DNA of 15,229 nt from Porphyromonas sp. (GCA_029983505.1 JASBZK010000043.1:1-15229), one strand, 5' to 3'; shown: positions 1-7,690, numbered from the stretch's first letter. A program made the numbers and translations. The notes: generated by a model from the sequence alone, not told the origin.

Positions 1-60
1 GTCGGACAGGGTCAGACTTCGTCGGACAGGGTCAGACTTCGTCGGACAAGGTCAGACATC
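1..60. repeat. Tandem 20-bp repeat array, left edge (three units)
   Basis: Three head-to-tail units of 20 bp start at positions 1, 21 and 41. The first two are identical (GTCGGACAGGGTCAGACTTC) and the third differs at two bases. Each unit consists of two related 10-bp halves of the form GTCnGACnnn, so the real period is near 10 bp, about one helical turn. The array is cut by the window edge, so its full length is unknown. It lies just upstream of the promoter region of the DUF349 gene. The same family recurs in reverse orientation at 14972-15170. Confidence 0.9.
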
Positions 61-117
61 ACTACTAACTGCTAACTAAGGGGCGGGAGATTTAACTTCC
101 AATTAGAATAAAAGTGG

Positions 118-125
118 TATCTTTA
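118..125 (+). promoter_or_regulatory. Probable -7 promoter box for the DUF349 gene
   Basis: TATCTTTA matches the Bacteroidota -7 consensus TAnnTTTG at all but the last base. It sits about 60 bp before the chosen ATG at 185. No convincing -33 TTTG is seen at the usual 19-21 bp spacing; TTTA at 91-94 is the nearest candidate and is slightly too far away. Confidence 0.4.
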
Positions 126-184
126 AGTTCCCGAAAGCCGCCAACGGCATAACGGGTGAGAAATTGTTTGAGATCCGCGAAGCC

Positions 185-2185
185 ATGATTGAAAATAACG
201 AGAACATTTTTCCGGAAGAAAAGCCGACAGGCGAAGAAAATAAGGACATAACCGCCACCGAAGCCCCCGTGGCGGAAGAGACCCCGACCCCTGACCCCGA
301 AGCCGAGAGACTTGAGCTGAAAACGCGTGTCTACGGGATGTCTGCATCCGAACTCCTTGAGTACCTCGACGCCGAAATAACCGCCGAGAGACTCCCCGAG
401 ACTGCTTTTATGAACCGGCTTAAGAACCTCGTGGAGCGCAGCGCGACACCGACGGACGAGACAGACGACACCGAGGACGAGGAGGACGAAGAGTCCGCCG
501 AGGCCGCTATCCCGGAAGCCTCTTCCGAAAACGAAGAGCTCCAGATCGCCTACATCAATCTCCGCACCCGCTATCAGCAGCTCAAGAACGATCTCAAAGA
601 GAAAGAAAAGAAGGAACGCGAAGAGAACCTCAGGCTCAAGGAAGAGCTTCTCGTCAAGCTCGAAGAGACGCTGAACTCCACAGGCGACTTCTTCAAGGTG
701 CGCAACGAGCGCAACAACATCGTCGCCCGATGGCGCGAAATCGGTCCCGTGCCCGAAAATAACCGCACGAGCGTCCTCGACCGCTACGCCAAGCTCAACG
801 ACCAATTTTACCATCAAAATAAGCTCGAAAAAGAAGCGATGGAAGAGGACTACCGCCACAACCGTCGCGAAAAAGAGGGCTTCATCGCCCGTGCCAAAGA
901 ACTTGCGGACGAGCCGGATGTGGAGAAGGCCTTCCACGAGCTCCAGAGCCTGCACGACAGGTGGAAGGAAGTAGGACCGGTGGCTCCGGAATTCCGGGAC
1001 GCGATGTGGGCAGAGTTTAAGGACGCTTCCGCCACGGTGAACCGTAAGTTTGACGCCTACCACCAAGAGCTGCACCGGCAGTTTGAGGAGAACTTCGAGA
1101 AGAAAAAAGGCATCATCGAGCGTCTCGAGAATATGCTCATTGAACTACCGAAGACGCGCGAAGCCTGGCGCAAATACGAGACGGATATGGACGCGATACG
1201 GACAGAGTGGAAGTCCGCCGGTCGTGTCCCGAAGGACAAGACCCGGGACGTGAACCTCCGTTTCCGCCAAGCTGTGGACGAATTTTACCTCCGCCGCCGC
1301 ACCTTTATGAAAGAGCTCTCCGCGGAGATCACGCCCAAGCTCGAAAAGATGCGTACCCTCGCAGCCGAAGCCGCGGAGCTCAAAGAGAGCGAAGAGTGGC
1401 GCAGCACGACCGACCGGATGCTCGAGATCCAAAAGGAATGGAAAGAGGTCTCCAACCTCGGTGCCAACGTAGGCGAAGCCAACCGTCTCTGGAGACAGCT
1501 CCGGCAGTCTATGGACTACTTCTTCGGCAAAAAAAGGGAAGCCGTCAAGAGCAATAAATCCGCACGCAACGAGAACCTCGAAAAGAAGCGGGACGTGGCA
1601 GAGCGCCTGAAGGCTCTTTGGGAAGAGAAGCCCGAAGACTTCGGCACCAAGCTCGCCGAGCTCCAAGAAGAGTGGGACGCCATCGGACCGATGCCGGATG
1701 CCAAGAAAGACGAGGTAATGAACCTCTACTACGGCACACTCCGCGAGATACGCGGCACGTCGGGACGCAGAGAAGGCGGACGCCCCCGTGGCGAAGAAGG
1801 CGGCAGAGGTCGCCGGGACAACCGTCAGAAGCCCGAGCGTGGCGCCACCGCGCCGAAGTCCCAACAATCTGTGTCCGTAGACTTAAATAAAGACGTGACC
1901 TCACTCGACACCAAGGCTCTTCAGGAAGAGCGGCGGATGGTAAAGAAGGCCATAGCCGAGCAAAACGAGGAGCTGAGAAAATTGGAAACCAACCTCGGGT
2001 TCTTCCAAGGCTCCACGAATAGTCCGATGTTTGCCCACGTACAGCAGCAAAAAGACCGTATCCACAGCAATATCAAAGACTACGAAGCTCGTCTCGAAGA
2101 AATCAAGGCAGCCATAAAAAACGCCGCATCCACTTCGTCCGACACGGCGGAGGAAGAGGGTGAAGTAGCGGGCGAAGAAGCCTGA
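185..2185 (+). CDS. DUF349 repeat protein
   Basis: A 666-residue cytoplasmic protein with no signal peptide or membrane segment. The first ~90 residues are acidic and low complexity, with a Glu/Asp run around residues 95-110. Five DUF349 helical repeats follow, each with a W-(K/R)-x-(I/V/A)-G-x-(V/M)-P-like core: about residues 168-212, 245-300, 325-372, 402-454 (this one degenerate, with EVSNLGANV in place of GPVP) and 481-523. Next comes an Arg/Gly-rich basic tail (about 523-555), then a predicted coiled coil and an acidic C-terminus. The family is common in Bacteroidota; its biochemical role is not known to me. The RGG-like tail would suit nucleic-acid or ribosome contact (inference). A longer reading from TTG at 164 is possible, but ATG at 185 (MIENNEN) is preferred as a standard start. 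The gene is followed by a 271-bp gap and probably forms its own transcription unit. Confidence 0.85.
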   Translation: MIENNENIFPEEKPTGEENKDITATEAPVAEETPTPDPEAERLELKTRVYGMSASELLEYLDAEITAERLPETAFMNRLKNLVERSATPTDETDDTEDEEDEESAEAAIPEASSENEELQIAYINLRTRYQQLKNDLKEKEKKEREENLRLKEELLVKLEETLNSTGDFFKVRNERNNIVARWREIGPVPENNRTSVLDRYAKLNDQFYHQNKLEKEAMEEDYRHNRREKEGFIARAKELADEPDVEKAFHELQSLHDRWKEVGPVAPEFRDAMWAEFKDASATVNRKFDAYHQELHRQFEENFEKKKGIIERLENMLIELPKTREAWRKYETDMDAIRTEWKSAGRVPKDKTRDVNLRFRQAVDEFYLRRRTFMKELSAEITPKLEKMRTLAAEAAELKESEEWRSTTDRMLEIQKEWKEVSNLGANVGEANRLWRQLRQSMDYFFGKKREAVKSNKSARNENLEKKRDVAERLKALWEEKPEDFGTKLAELQEEWDAIGPMPDAKKDEVMNLYYGTLREIRGTSGRREGGRPRGEEGGRGRRDNRQKPERGATAPKSQQSVSVDLNKDVTSLDTKALQEERRMVKKAIAEQNEELRKLETNLGFFQGSTNSPMFAHVQQQKDRIHSNIKDYEARLEEIKAAIKNAASTSSDTAEEEGEVAGEEA

Positions 2186-2315
2186 TTGGTCTCCTCCCCG
2201 GGGGACACCGGCCGAGTGCCGCACCCCGTAGAGGAAGAGAGTCCTTTCCACCGATTTCGGTAAACAAAGCTCCGTACCCCGCCCCGTAGACAGGCTTAGA
2301 GGAGGTTGCGGAAGA

Positions 2316-2392
2316 GGTACGGACCAAAAAGATCTCGAGATACGGTACGAGGAAGAAGCGAGACACAGACCGGGAGAAGTTTCTCGGTCTGT
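2316..2392 (+). repeat. Intergenic repeat element, copy 1, with 11-bp hairpin
   Basis: This segment upstream of trpS begins GGTACGGACCAAAAAG and ends with GCGAGACACAGACCGGGA and a hairpin (2365-2375 paired with 2382-2392, loop GAAGTT, one G-U pair). A 10-bp palindrome, ATCTCGAGAT, lies at 2332-2341. The flanking blocks GGTACGG(A/G)C-AAAAA and GACACAGACCGGGA recur in the same order at 4267-4320 before another gene, and CTCGGTCTGTA recurs after 6420. No T-tract follows the hairpin, so it does not look like a simple terminator. It ends 64 bp before the trpS ATG and could be part of a leader. Confidence 0.5.
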
Positions 2393-2456
2393 ATCTCCCT
2401 TAGCTCCCGACACACATACCGACCAAAACACACCTATTTTCAACACAGACAAAGAC

Positions 2457-3458
2457 ATGAGCAAGGCAACAGTACTGAGCGGAATACGCCCCACAGGACA
2501 CCTGCACCTCGGCAATTACTTCGGCGCCGTCCGCAGCTTCATCAAGATGCAGGACGAATACGACTGCTATTTCTTCATCGCTGACTGGCACTCCCTCACC
2601 ACTCATCCCCACCCGGACAATATCCTCAATAGCACGCGCACCATCCTCGCCGAGTACCTCGCCTGCGGTCTGGATCCCGACAAGGCTACCATCTACGTAC
2701 AGAGCGACGTCAAGGAAGTCCTCGAGCTCTATCTTTACCTCAATATGAACGCCTACTTGGGCGAATTGGAGCGCACTACCACGTTCAAGGAAAAAGCCCG
2801 TCAGCAGCCCGACAACGTCAACGCCGGCCTCCTCACCTACCCCACCCTGATGGCATCCGACATCCTGATGCACCGTGCCGAGCTGGTGCCCGTGGGCAAA
2901 GACCAAGAGCAGAATATGGAGATGGCCAGGAAATTCGCCCGCCGCTTCAATCAGATCTACGGAGTGGAGTTTTTCCCCGAGCCCAAGTCTTTCAGCTTCG
3001 GACCCGAAGCGCTTAAGATCCCCGGACTCGACGGCTCGGGTAAGATGGGCAAAAGCGAAGGCAACGCCCTCTACCTCTGTGACGACCCCAAGGAGATTAA
3101 GAAAAAAGTGATGAAAGCCGTGACCGACTCCGGTCCCGCAGCTCCCAACAGCGCGAAGCCCGAAGTCATCCAAAACCTCTTCACGTTCCTCGACATCGTC
3201 TCCACCCGAGAAGTGTACGACTTCTACGACGCGGCTTGGAACGACTGCTCCATCCGCTACGGAGACCTCAAGAAGCAGCTTGCGGAGGACATCGTAGCCT
3301 TTACCTCACCCATCAGGGAAAAAATACTCGACTACTCCGCGAATACGGATCTGCTCGAAAAAGTTGCCCGCGACGGCGCAGAGAAAGCCCGCGCACACGC
3401 TCATGGCACCGTCGAAGCCGTACGCGAGATCGTCGGTTTCCCAAAGGCAAGATTTTAA
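2457..3458 (+). CDS. trpS: Tryptophanyl-tRNA synthetase
   Basis: A 333-residue class I aminoacyl-tRNA synthetase that activates tryptophan with ATP and charges tRNA-Trp in the cytoplasm. The HIGH-type signature is HLGN at residues 17-20, within GIRPTGHLHLGNYFGAV. The conserved YPTLMASDIL (128-137) and VGKDQ (146-150) blocks bind tryptophan and the adenylate. The KMSKS loop is KMGKS at 196-200, as is usual for TrpRS. The length matches the normal bacterial form (about 330). The protein starts MSKATVLSGIRPTG, which is a typical start, so ATG 2457 is secure. The gene stands alone, with a 271-bp upstream gap and a 176-bp downstream gap. No Trp leader peptide or T-box was recognised upstream. Confidence 0.97.
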   Translation: MSKATVLSGIRPTGHLHLGNYFGAVRSFIKMQDEYDCYFFIADWHSLTTHPHPDNILNSTRTILAEYLACGLDPDKATIYVQSDVKEVLELYLYLNMNAYLGELERTTTFKEKARQQPDNVNAGLLTYPTLMASDILMHRAELVPVGKDQEQNMEMARKFARRFNQIYGVEFFPEPKSFSFGPEALKIPGLDGSGKMGKSEGNALYLCDDPKEIKKKVMKAVTDSGPAAPNSAKPEVIQNLFTFLDIVSTREVYDFYDAAWNDCSIRYGDLKKQLAEDIVAFTSPIREKILDYSANTDLLEKVARDGAEKARAHAHGTVEAVREIVGFPKARF

Positions 3459-3570
3459 GCTGGTGGGGCCGGAAGCCGTAGGAGCTGCCGCCTGCGCCCG
3501 AAAAAGGGTACGGTGCCGCACACAAAAGGCTGCCCCGACTTTCCCGCTCCGCACTACGAACTAATTTTGG

Positions 3571-3578
3571 TACCTTTA
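3571..3578 (+). promoter_or_regulatory. Probable -7 box for the SSB-like gene
   Basis: TACCTTTA resembles the Bacteroidota -7 motif TAnnTTTG and lies 56 bp before the ATG at 3635. The -33 element is not clear, so this is a weak call. It is supported by similar boxes at comparable distances before other genes here. Confidence 0.35.
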
Positions 3579-3634
3579 CCGAAAGAAGAAGTAGAGACAA
3601 CTATTACACTCAATACTTTCGCACCATATACAAG

Positions 3635-4081
3635 ATGGCAAACGAATTCCAAGTCACCGGCAAGGTGATCCAAGTACTCCCCTTACAAGAGGGAGACAGC
3701 CGCAAAAACCCCGGAACCAAGTGGCAAAAACAAGATTATGTCCTTGAGACATTCGAAGAATGGCCCAAAAAGATTGCCTTCAACATCTGGGGCGAAGACC
3801 GCATCAAACAGGCAAATCTGCAAGTAGGAGAGACCATCAACCTCTCTTTCACGGTCGAAAGCCGCGAGTACAACGGACGGTGGTACACGGACGTGCGCTG
3901 CCAGTTCGTAACTAAGGGTGATGCCCAGGCAGCAGGCTATGGCGCACCCAACTTCGGCGGTCAAGCACCCCAGGCGCCCCAAGGCTACGGCGCACCTCAC
4001 ACGCGTCCCCAAAACCCCCAGGCGCCCACATCCGGTTCCTTCGGTGGCGAACAAGGCGGGCAGGATGACCTCCCCTTCTGA
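3635..4081 (+). CDS. DUF3127 SSB-like OB-fold protein with DDLPF tip
   Basis: A 148-residue protein. Residues 1-95 form a small beta-rich domain of the DUF3127 type (VTGKVIQVLPLQEG, WQKQDYVLET, KIAFNIWGED, VESREYNGRWYTDVRC), a Bacteroidota family with an OB-fold resembling single-stranded DNA-binding proteins. Residues 97-141 are a flexible Gly/Pro/Gln-rich tail with GYGAP repeated at 101-105 and 117-121. The last five residues, DDLPF, closely match the acidic tip of bacterial SSB (DDDIPF in E. coli), which recruits repair and replication partners. The likely role is binding single-stranded nucleic acid and docking partner proteins (inference from fold and tail). It is not the standard SSB family, and a canonical ssb gene is expected elsewhere in the genome. 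It appears to be transcribed alone, with a promoter box at 3571 and a strong hairpin downstream. Confidence 0.85.
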   Translation: MANEFQVTGKVIQVLPLQEGDSRKNPGTKWQKQDYVLETFEEWPKKIAFNIWGEDRIKQANLQVGETINLSFTVESREYNGRWYTDVRCQFVTKGDAQAAGYGAPNFGGQAPQAPQGYGAPHTRPQNPQAPTSGSFGGEQGGQDDLPF

Positions 4082-4124
4082 TTTCCGAAGCCAAGAGACT
4101 ACGGCAGTCAGTACCTGAATAGTT

Positions 4125-4215
4125 AAAGAGGACGAGAGAGGAGACGGCAGTACGCCAGACTGTAAAACAGGCACCCTAAGAGCGTGTGCCGCATCCTCCC
4201 TCATCCTCCTTTTTT
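4125..4215 (+). terminator. Long imperfect hairpin terminator after the SSB-like gene
   Basis: The purine-rich left arm 4125-4148 pairs with the pyrimidine-rich right arm 4188-4211 at 19 of 24 positions. Inside the loop there is a short GGCAC/GTGCC stem. The right arm runs into six T residues (4210-4215), as expected of a rho-independent terminator. It begins 43 bp after the stop codon of the SSB-like gene. Confidence 0.6.
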
Positions 4216-4266
4216 AAGTCAACCGATAGCGTCCCCTCATTTCACTCAGACCGAGACGGTCTTTTT

Positions 4267-4320
4267 GGTACGGGCAAAAAAGAACGCAGACACAGACCGG
4301 GAAAATCGTCCCGGTACGTG
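4267..4320 (+). repeat. Intergenic repeat element, copy 2, with 7-bp hairpin
   Basis: The element contains GGTACGGGCAAAAAAG, then CGCAGACACAGACCGGGA, in the same order as in the copy before trpS (2316-2392). A hairpin is formed by ACCGGGA (4296-4302) and TCCCGGT (4309-4315). The block GGTACG-nGCAAAAAAGAA is itself repeated at 4267 and 4313, bracketing the hairpin. It ends about 150 bp before the next start codon. Confidence 0.5.
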
Positions 4321-4469
4321 CAAAAAAGAAGTTCCGAAAGGAAGCGCCGAAAGACGGCGGATTAACTTAAAAGCGACCCGAGGCGTGGTTGCGATGCCAC
4401 AAACAATAAGAGCAAAGACAAAAAGTCAATCAATCAAACGCACACAGCGAAGCTTAGAGCAGAGATATT

Positions 4470-6419
4470 ATGGGATTTAAGGAAGTAATGAACCTCCGCC
4501 AAGCAGGCAATCTGGACGAGGCACTGACCGTGGCCAAGGCAGATTTGGAGCAGGAAGTCAACCAGTGGTCGGCATCGGCTCTCTTTTGGGTCCTCCGGGA
4601 TCTCGTTTACCGCAATATCAAAGAGGGCAAAAACGGTGAATCGGAGCCGCTCTTACGGGAGATGCAGCGCATCATCCCAGATATGGGTGCCACAGCCGTG
4701 ATGGCACAGGACACGCTGTCCGCTCTGGAGAAAGAGGTCGTCCCCCACTACATAGAGCTCTCCCAGATAGCAGAAGGACTCCGCACGGAACGCAACAAGT
4801 ATAAAGTCTGGACCAAATTGGGCGAAGCGTACAAGGCCTTCAAAGCATGGGACGCGGAAGAAGCGGGGATAGATCCGCGCCTGCACGAACAGGTGGCGAG
4901 CATCCTCACCAATTACGTGGACCAAAAAGGCTCCATGCTCCCCGTCGAAGAGTTCATGACCGCCCTCGACATCTACCTCCGCCTAACAAACGAGCGCCCC
5001 TCCCGCCTGCACGATAAGATGCTCAAGATCGTGCTCAAGGCAAAGAATGACTATATGCGCAAGCTCTCGGTACACGATTTCTTCGAGAGGTGGGGGATGG
5101 GTAACCTCGACACCGAGTACGCCTGGCAGCGCCCGATGAATAAGCACTACCAGAAGTCCTTGGGTGAGCTTACCCTGCACTCCCTCGTACTCGAAGACCT
5201 TGACCTCGGTCACGAAAATCCCGCACCCGAGACCGTATTCCTCTTCGAGAAAGCCTCAGAGCTCTTCCCGGAAGACCCGGATCTCGAACTGACACGGGCG
5301 CGCCTCCTCATCCTCGAAGACCACCGCGAGGAGGCGCTCCGGCTCTACGAAGAGCTTCTCCCCGGTCTCTCTCCCTACATCGGACGGCCGTGGTACGAAT
5401 ATGCGCTGCTCCAGGGGGACAAAAGGCTCCGTCTCTCGGCACTTGCCAAGGCGCTCAAAGAGGAGCCCGATGAGTATCAGGACTACATCCTTGACCTGCG
5501 TCTGCCTTTCGCGGAAGCCCTCATCGATGAGGGGCTCTACTCTGCGGCGCTGAGAGAGCTCAAGATATACGCCCAGATTTCGTTCGAAAAAGGGAAAGAG
5601 CTTCACCCCGAATACGAGCGCCTCCTCGCCCTCATCCCCGAGGGGACCGAAGCCGACGAAAATAACAGAGACCGATACACCGACCTCTCGCGTCCCGTCA
5701 TGCTCCACATATTCAAGGATGCTCCGACCGTCCCGATGGTCGTACTCGACGTCGTCGCCTACCAGTCCAAGTACCCCGTGAAAGCGGTGGTCCCAATGCT
5801 CAAGATCAAAGGGGTGGAGAGCGATTTCCTTTTCATCAGCGCCAAAGAGAGCGGCATCCTCCCCGGCGACAACCGCGGCAAAGTGTACGACATCACGCTC
5901 AGGGAGCGCCCCGGCAAGTCCCCGAGGCCGGTACTCGCCACGCCCACGGACTTGGAGCCCAGAGACCTCTTCCCCGTGGAGTACGGATTCATCACCGGGT
6001 ACAATCCCGAGGCTTTTGCGTACCACGTCATCAACCCCAAGAGCAACCACCACTACCTGCCCGGTAAGCCCGGCGATTACGAACCCGGCACCTATGTGAG
6101 CTACGTCCACTTTTACGAAAAAGGCGTCAGAGAGTACCTGCTCTCCACCCGTCCCGAAGCCGAGGAAGTGGCGCTCGCCGCATTCCCCGTCGCCTCTGCC
6201 GTCGTGGCACAGGTGTACGACGGCAAAGTCTACATCGTCACCGACGACGGACACCAAGGCAGCTTCGACGTCTCCCGCGCCCCATTCGAACTCACGCAGG
6301 GCGACACGTTGGCACTCAGGGGCTTTATTTTCAAGAAGAAAGACAAGTACTCCGGCGACCGTCAGGAGGTCTTCGTCACCCTTGCCATAGAGCCGCTGCC
6401 ACCCGACCTCTTGGCGTAA
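4470..6419 (+). CDS. Large TPR-like helical plus OB/S1-like protein of unknown function
   Basis: A 649-residue protein, soluble and without signal peptide. Residues 1 to ~395 are helical and TPR-like: the opening NLRQAGNLDEALTVAKADLE resembles a TPR helix pair, and DPDLELTRARLLILEDHREEALRLYEELL (about 270-300) is another. Residues ~405 to 649 are beta-rich with what look like two or three OB/S1/cold-shock-like barrels, for example GFITGYNPEAFAYHVI near 506 and SAVVAQVYDGKVYIVTDD near 575. From memory, this arrangement resembles the DUF7017 plus S1/CSD-like proteins that have been linked to TOTE conflict systems; that assignment is uncertain. No helicase, nuclease or primase gene is nearby. 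An RNA- or nucleotide-binding scaffold is a reasonable inference. ATG 4470 is taken as the start; an in-frame ATG at 4488 is an alternative. Confidence 0.7.
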   Translation: MGFKEVMNLRQAGNLDEALTVAKADLEQEVNQWSASALFWVLRDLVYRNIKEGKNGESEPLLREMQRIIPDMGATAVMAQDTLSALEKEVVPHYIELSQIAEGLRTERNKYKVWTKLGEAYKAFKAWDAEEAGIDPRLHEQVASILTNYVDQKGSMLPVEEFMTALDIYLRLTNERPSRLHDKMLKIVLKAKNDYMRKLSVHDFFERWGMGNLDTEYAWQRPMNKHYQKSLGELTLHSLVLEDLDLGHENPAPETVFLFEKASELFPEDPDLELTRARLLILEDHREEALRLYEELLPGLSPYIGRPWYEYALLQGDKRLRLSALAKALKEEPDEYQDYILDLRLPFAEALIDEGLYSAALRELKIYAQISFEKGKELHPEYERLLALIPEGTEADENNRDRYTDLSRPVMLHIFKDAPTVPMVVLDVVAYQSKYPVKAVVPMLKIKGVESDFLFISAKESGILPGDNRGKVYDITLRERPGKSPRPVLATPTDLEPRDLFPVEYGFITGYNPEAFAYHVINPKSNHHYLPGKPGDYEPGTYVSYVHFYEKGVREYLLSTRPEAEEVALAAFPVASAVVAQVYDGKVYIVTDDGHQGSFDVSRAPFELTQGDTLALRGFIFKKKDKYSGDRQEVFVTLAIEPLPPDLLA

Positions 6420-6688
6420 AAAAATCTCGGTCTGTACCCCGCATTCTCCCCGGTACGTACCACGCCGGAGTCCGGTACAGTATCTCGCGACCTTTGCGGT
6501 ACGTATCTCGTGGAGTTTGAGTATAAGTCAAGGAATAGCGACCGGTAAGGAAGAAAATTTTCTACATATAATTTTCCGTAAAACTCCGGAACTTGTTTCT
6601 TATTTCGTTATCTTTGTAGGAAAGGGGAGACAAAAGACGACACCATCATTTTCCATATACACAAATAAAATCATCGCACATTTTTGCT
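6420..6688. other. 269-bp intergenic region with GGTACG-type repeats
   Basis: Just after the TPR/OB gene comes CTCGGTCTGTA, which matches the right hairpin arm before trpS. Three GGTAC-containing words follow at about 6451, 6473 and 6498, two of them with TATCTCG nearby. The last 130 bp are AT-rich and carry the malate dehydrogenase promoter. No gene is supported here. Confidence 0.5.
6609..6616 (+). promoter_or_regulatory. -7 promoter box of malate dehydrogenase
   Basis: TATCTTTG is an exact match to the Bacteroidota -7 consensus TAnnTTTG. It lies 72 bp before the mdh ATG, in AT-rich DNA. A clear -33 TTTG is not found at the standard spacing. Confidence 0.6.
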
Positions 6689-7690
6689 ATGAACTTCGTA
6701 ACTCAAGACAAGCTCGTTATCGTCGGTGCGGCCGGCATGATCGGTTCCAATATGGCTCAGACAGCAGCCATGATGCACCTCACCCCCAACATCTGCCTCT
6801 TTGACGTATACCTTCCCGGTCTCGAAGGCGTGGTGGAAGAACTCCGCCACTGCGGTTTCGACGGCCTCAACATCACCTACACCGACAAGGTGGAAGAAGC
6901 ATTCAAGGATGCCAAGTACATCGTCTCCTCCGGTGGTGCCCCCCGCAAAGAAGGCATGACGCGCGAAGACCTCGTGGCCGGCAACTCCAAGATCGCTGCC
7001 GAGCTCGGCGATAACATCCGTAAGTATTGCCCCGACGTAAAGCACGTCACCATCATCTTTAACCCCGCCGACATCACCGGTCTCGTCTGCCTCATCCACG
7101 CGGGCATCGAACCCGGTCGTCTCACCACCCTCGCCGCACTCGACTCCACCCGCCTGCAGAGCGAGCTCGCAAAATACTTCGGCGTCCTCCAACACGAAGT
7201 CACCGGATGCCGCACCTATGGCGGTCACGGCGAACAGATGGCCGTCTTCGCAGGCGACGCCAAAGTAGGCTCCACCCCGCTCAAAGACCTCATCGGAAGC
7301 GACAAGCTCACTGACGAAGAGTGGGCAGCACTCCGCCAGCGCGTAATCAAAGGCGGTGCGAACATCATCAAGCTCCGCGGACGCTCCTCTTTCCAGAGCC
7401 CCGCTTACCTCTCCATCGAAATGATCGGAGCCGCTATGGGTGGTGAACCCTTCCGTTGGCCCGCAGGTGTGTATGTACACACCGACCGCTATCAAAACAT
7501 TATGATGGCTTACGAAACCGAAATCACAAAGAACGGTGCCGTCCTCAAAGAACTGAAAGGCTCCGACAAGGAAATGGCCGAGCTCGACGCTTCCTACAAG
7601 CACCTCACTGACCTTCGTGACCAAGTCATCGCTATGGGTGTCATTCCTCCCGTCGCAGAGTGGCACACGATGAACCCCCATCTCAAGTAA
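6689..7690 (+). CDS. mdh: Malate dehydrogenase (NAD-dependent)
   Basis: A 333-residue LDH/MDH-fold enzyme that interconverts malate and oxaloacetate with NAD(H) in the cytoplasm. The nucleotide-binding glycine motif is G13-x-x-G16-x-x-G19. The substrate loop APRKEGMTRED (84-94) carries R86 and R92. R86 sits at the position that is Gln in lactate dehydrogenases, which supports malate rather than lactate. The catalytic pair is D152 and H180 (in GGHG), with R155 completing the D-x-x-R substrate motif and N125 in NPAD. In anaerobic Bacteroidales this enzyme works in the reductive branch to fumarate and succinate (family knowledge). Promoter box at 6609, terminator at 7719-7752, so it is probably monocistronic. 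Confidence 0.95.
   Translation: MNFVTQDKLVIVGAAGMIGSNMAQTAAMMHLTPNICLFDVYLPGLEGVVEELRHCGFDGLNITYTDKVEEAFKDAKYIVSSGGAPRKEGMTREDLVAGNSKIAAELGDNIRKYCPDVKHVTIIFNPADITGLVCLIHAGIEPGRLTTLAALDSTRLQSELAKYFGVLQHEVTGCRTYGGHGEQMAVFAGDAKVGSTPLKDLIGSDKLTDEEWAALRQRVIKGGANIIKLRGRSSFQSPAYLSIEMIGAAMGGEPFRWPAGVYVHTDRYQNIMMAYETEITKNGAVLKELKGSDKEMAELDASYKHLTDLRDQVIAMGVIPPVAEWHTMNPHLK

Larger units (their letters stand above)
4082..4469. other. 388-bp gene-free region
   Basis: This stretch between the SSB-like gene and the TPR/OB gene holds the hairpin terminator at 4125-4215, a small hairpin with a T-run (AGACCG 4248-4253 paired with CGGTCT 4257-4262, T to 4266), and the repeat element at 4267-4320. The last 150 bp are A-rich on the plus strand and probably form a leader for the next gene. 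A 98-codon open frame crosses it but has no family resemblance and biased composition. Confidence 0.6.

Noticed and set aside
1..60. CRISPR array at the left edge
   Set aside because: The units are directly adjacent with a 20-bp period and no unique spacers. The right-hand array is likewise pure tandem repeat, and no cas gene is present.
4145..4200. tRNA-Tyr-like string (CAGACTGTAAA) between the SSB-like and TPR/OB genes
   Set aside because: The flanking bases do not form an anticodon stem, there is no GTTCRA T-loop and no acceptor stem. The segment is better explained as the inside of a terminator hairpin.
4248..4266. Second independent terminator for an unseen gene
   Set aside because: The 6-bp stem with a T-run could terminate transcription, but no gene ends just before it and a stronger terminator lies 33 bp upstream. 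It may be a back-up or a chance structure.
4184..4480. Open frame of 98 codons before the TPR/OB gene
   Set aside because: It begins inside the terminator hairpin, runs through the repeat element, has skewed Lys/Arg/Thr composition and no recognisable family, and overlaps the real start of the next gene.
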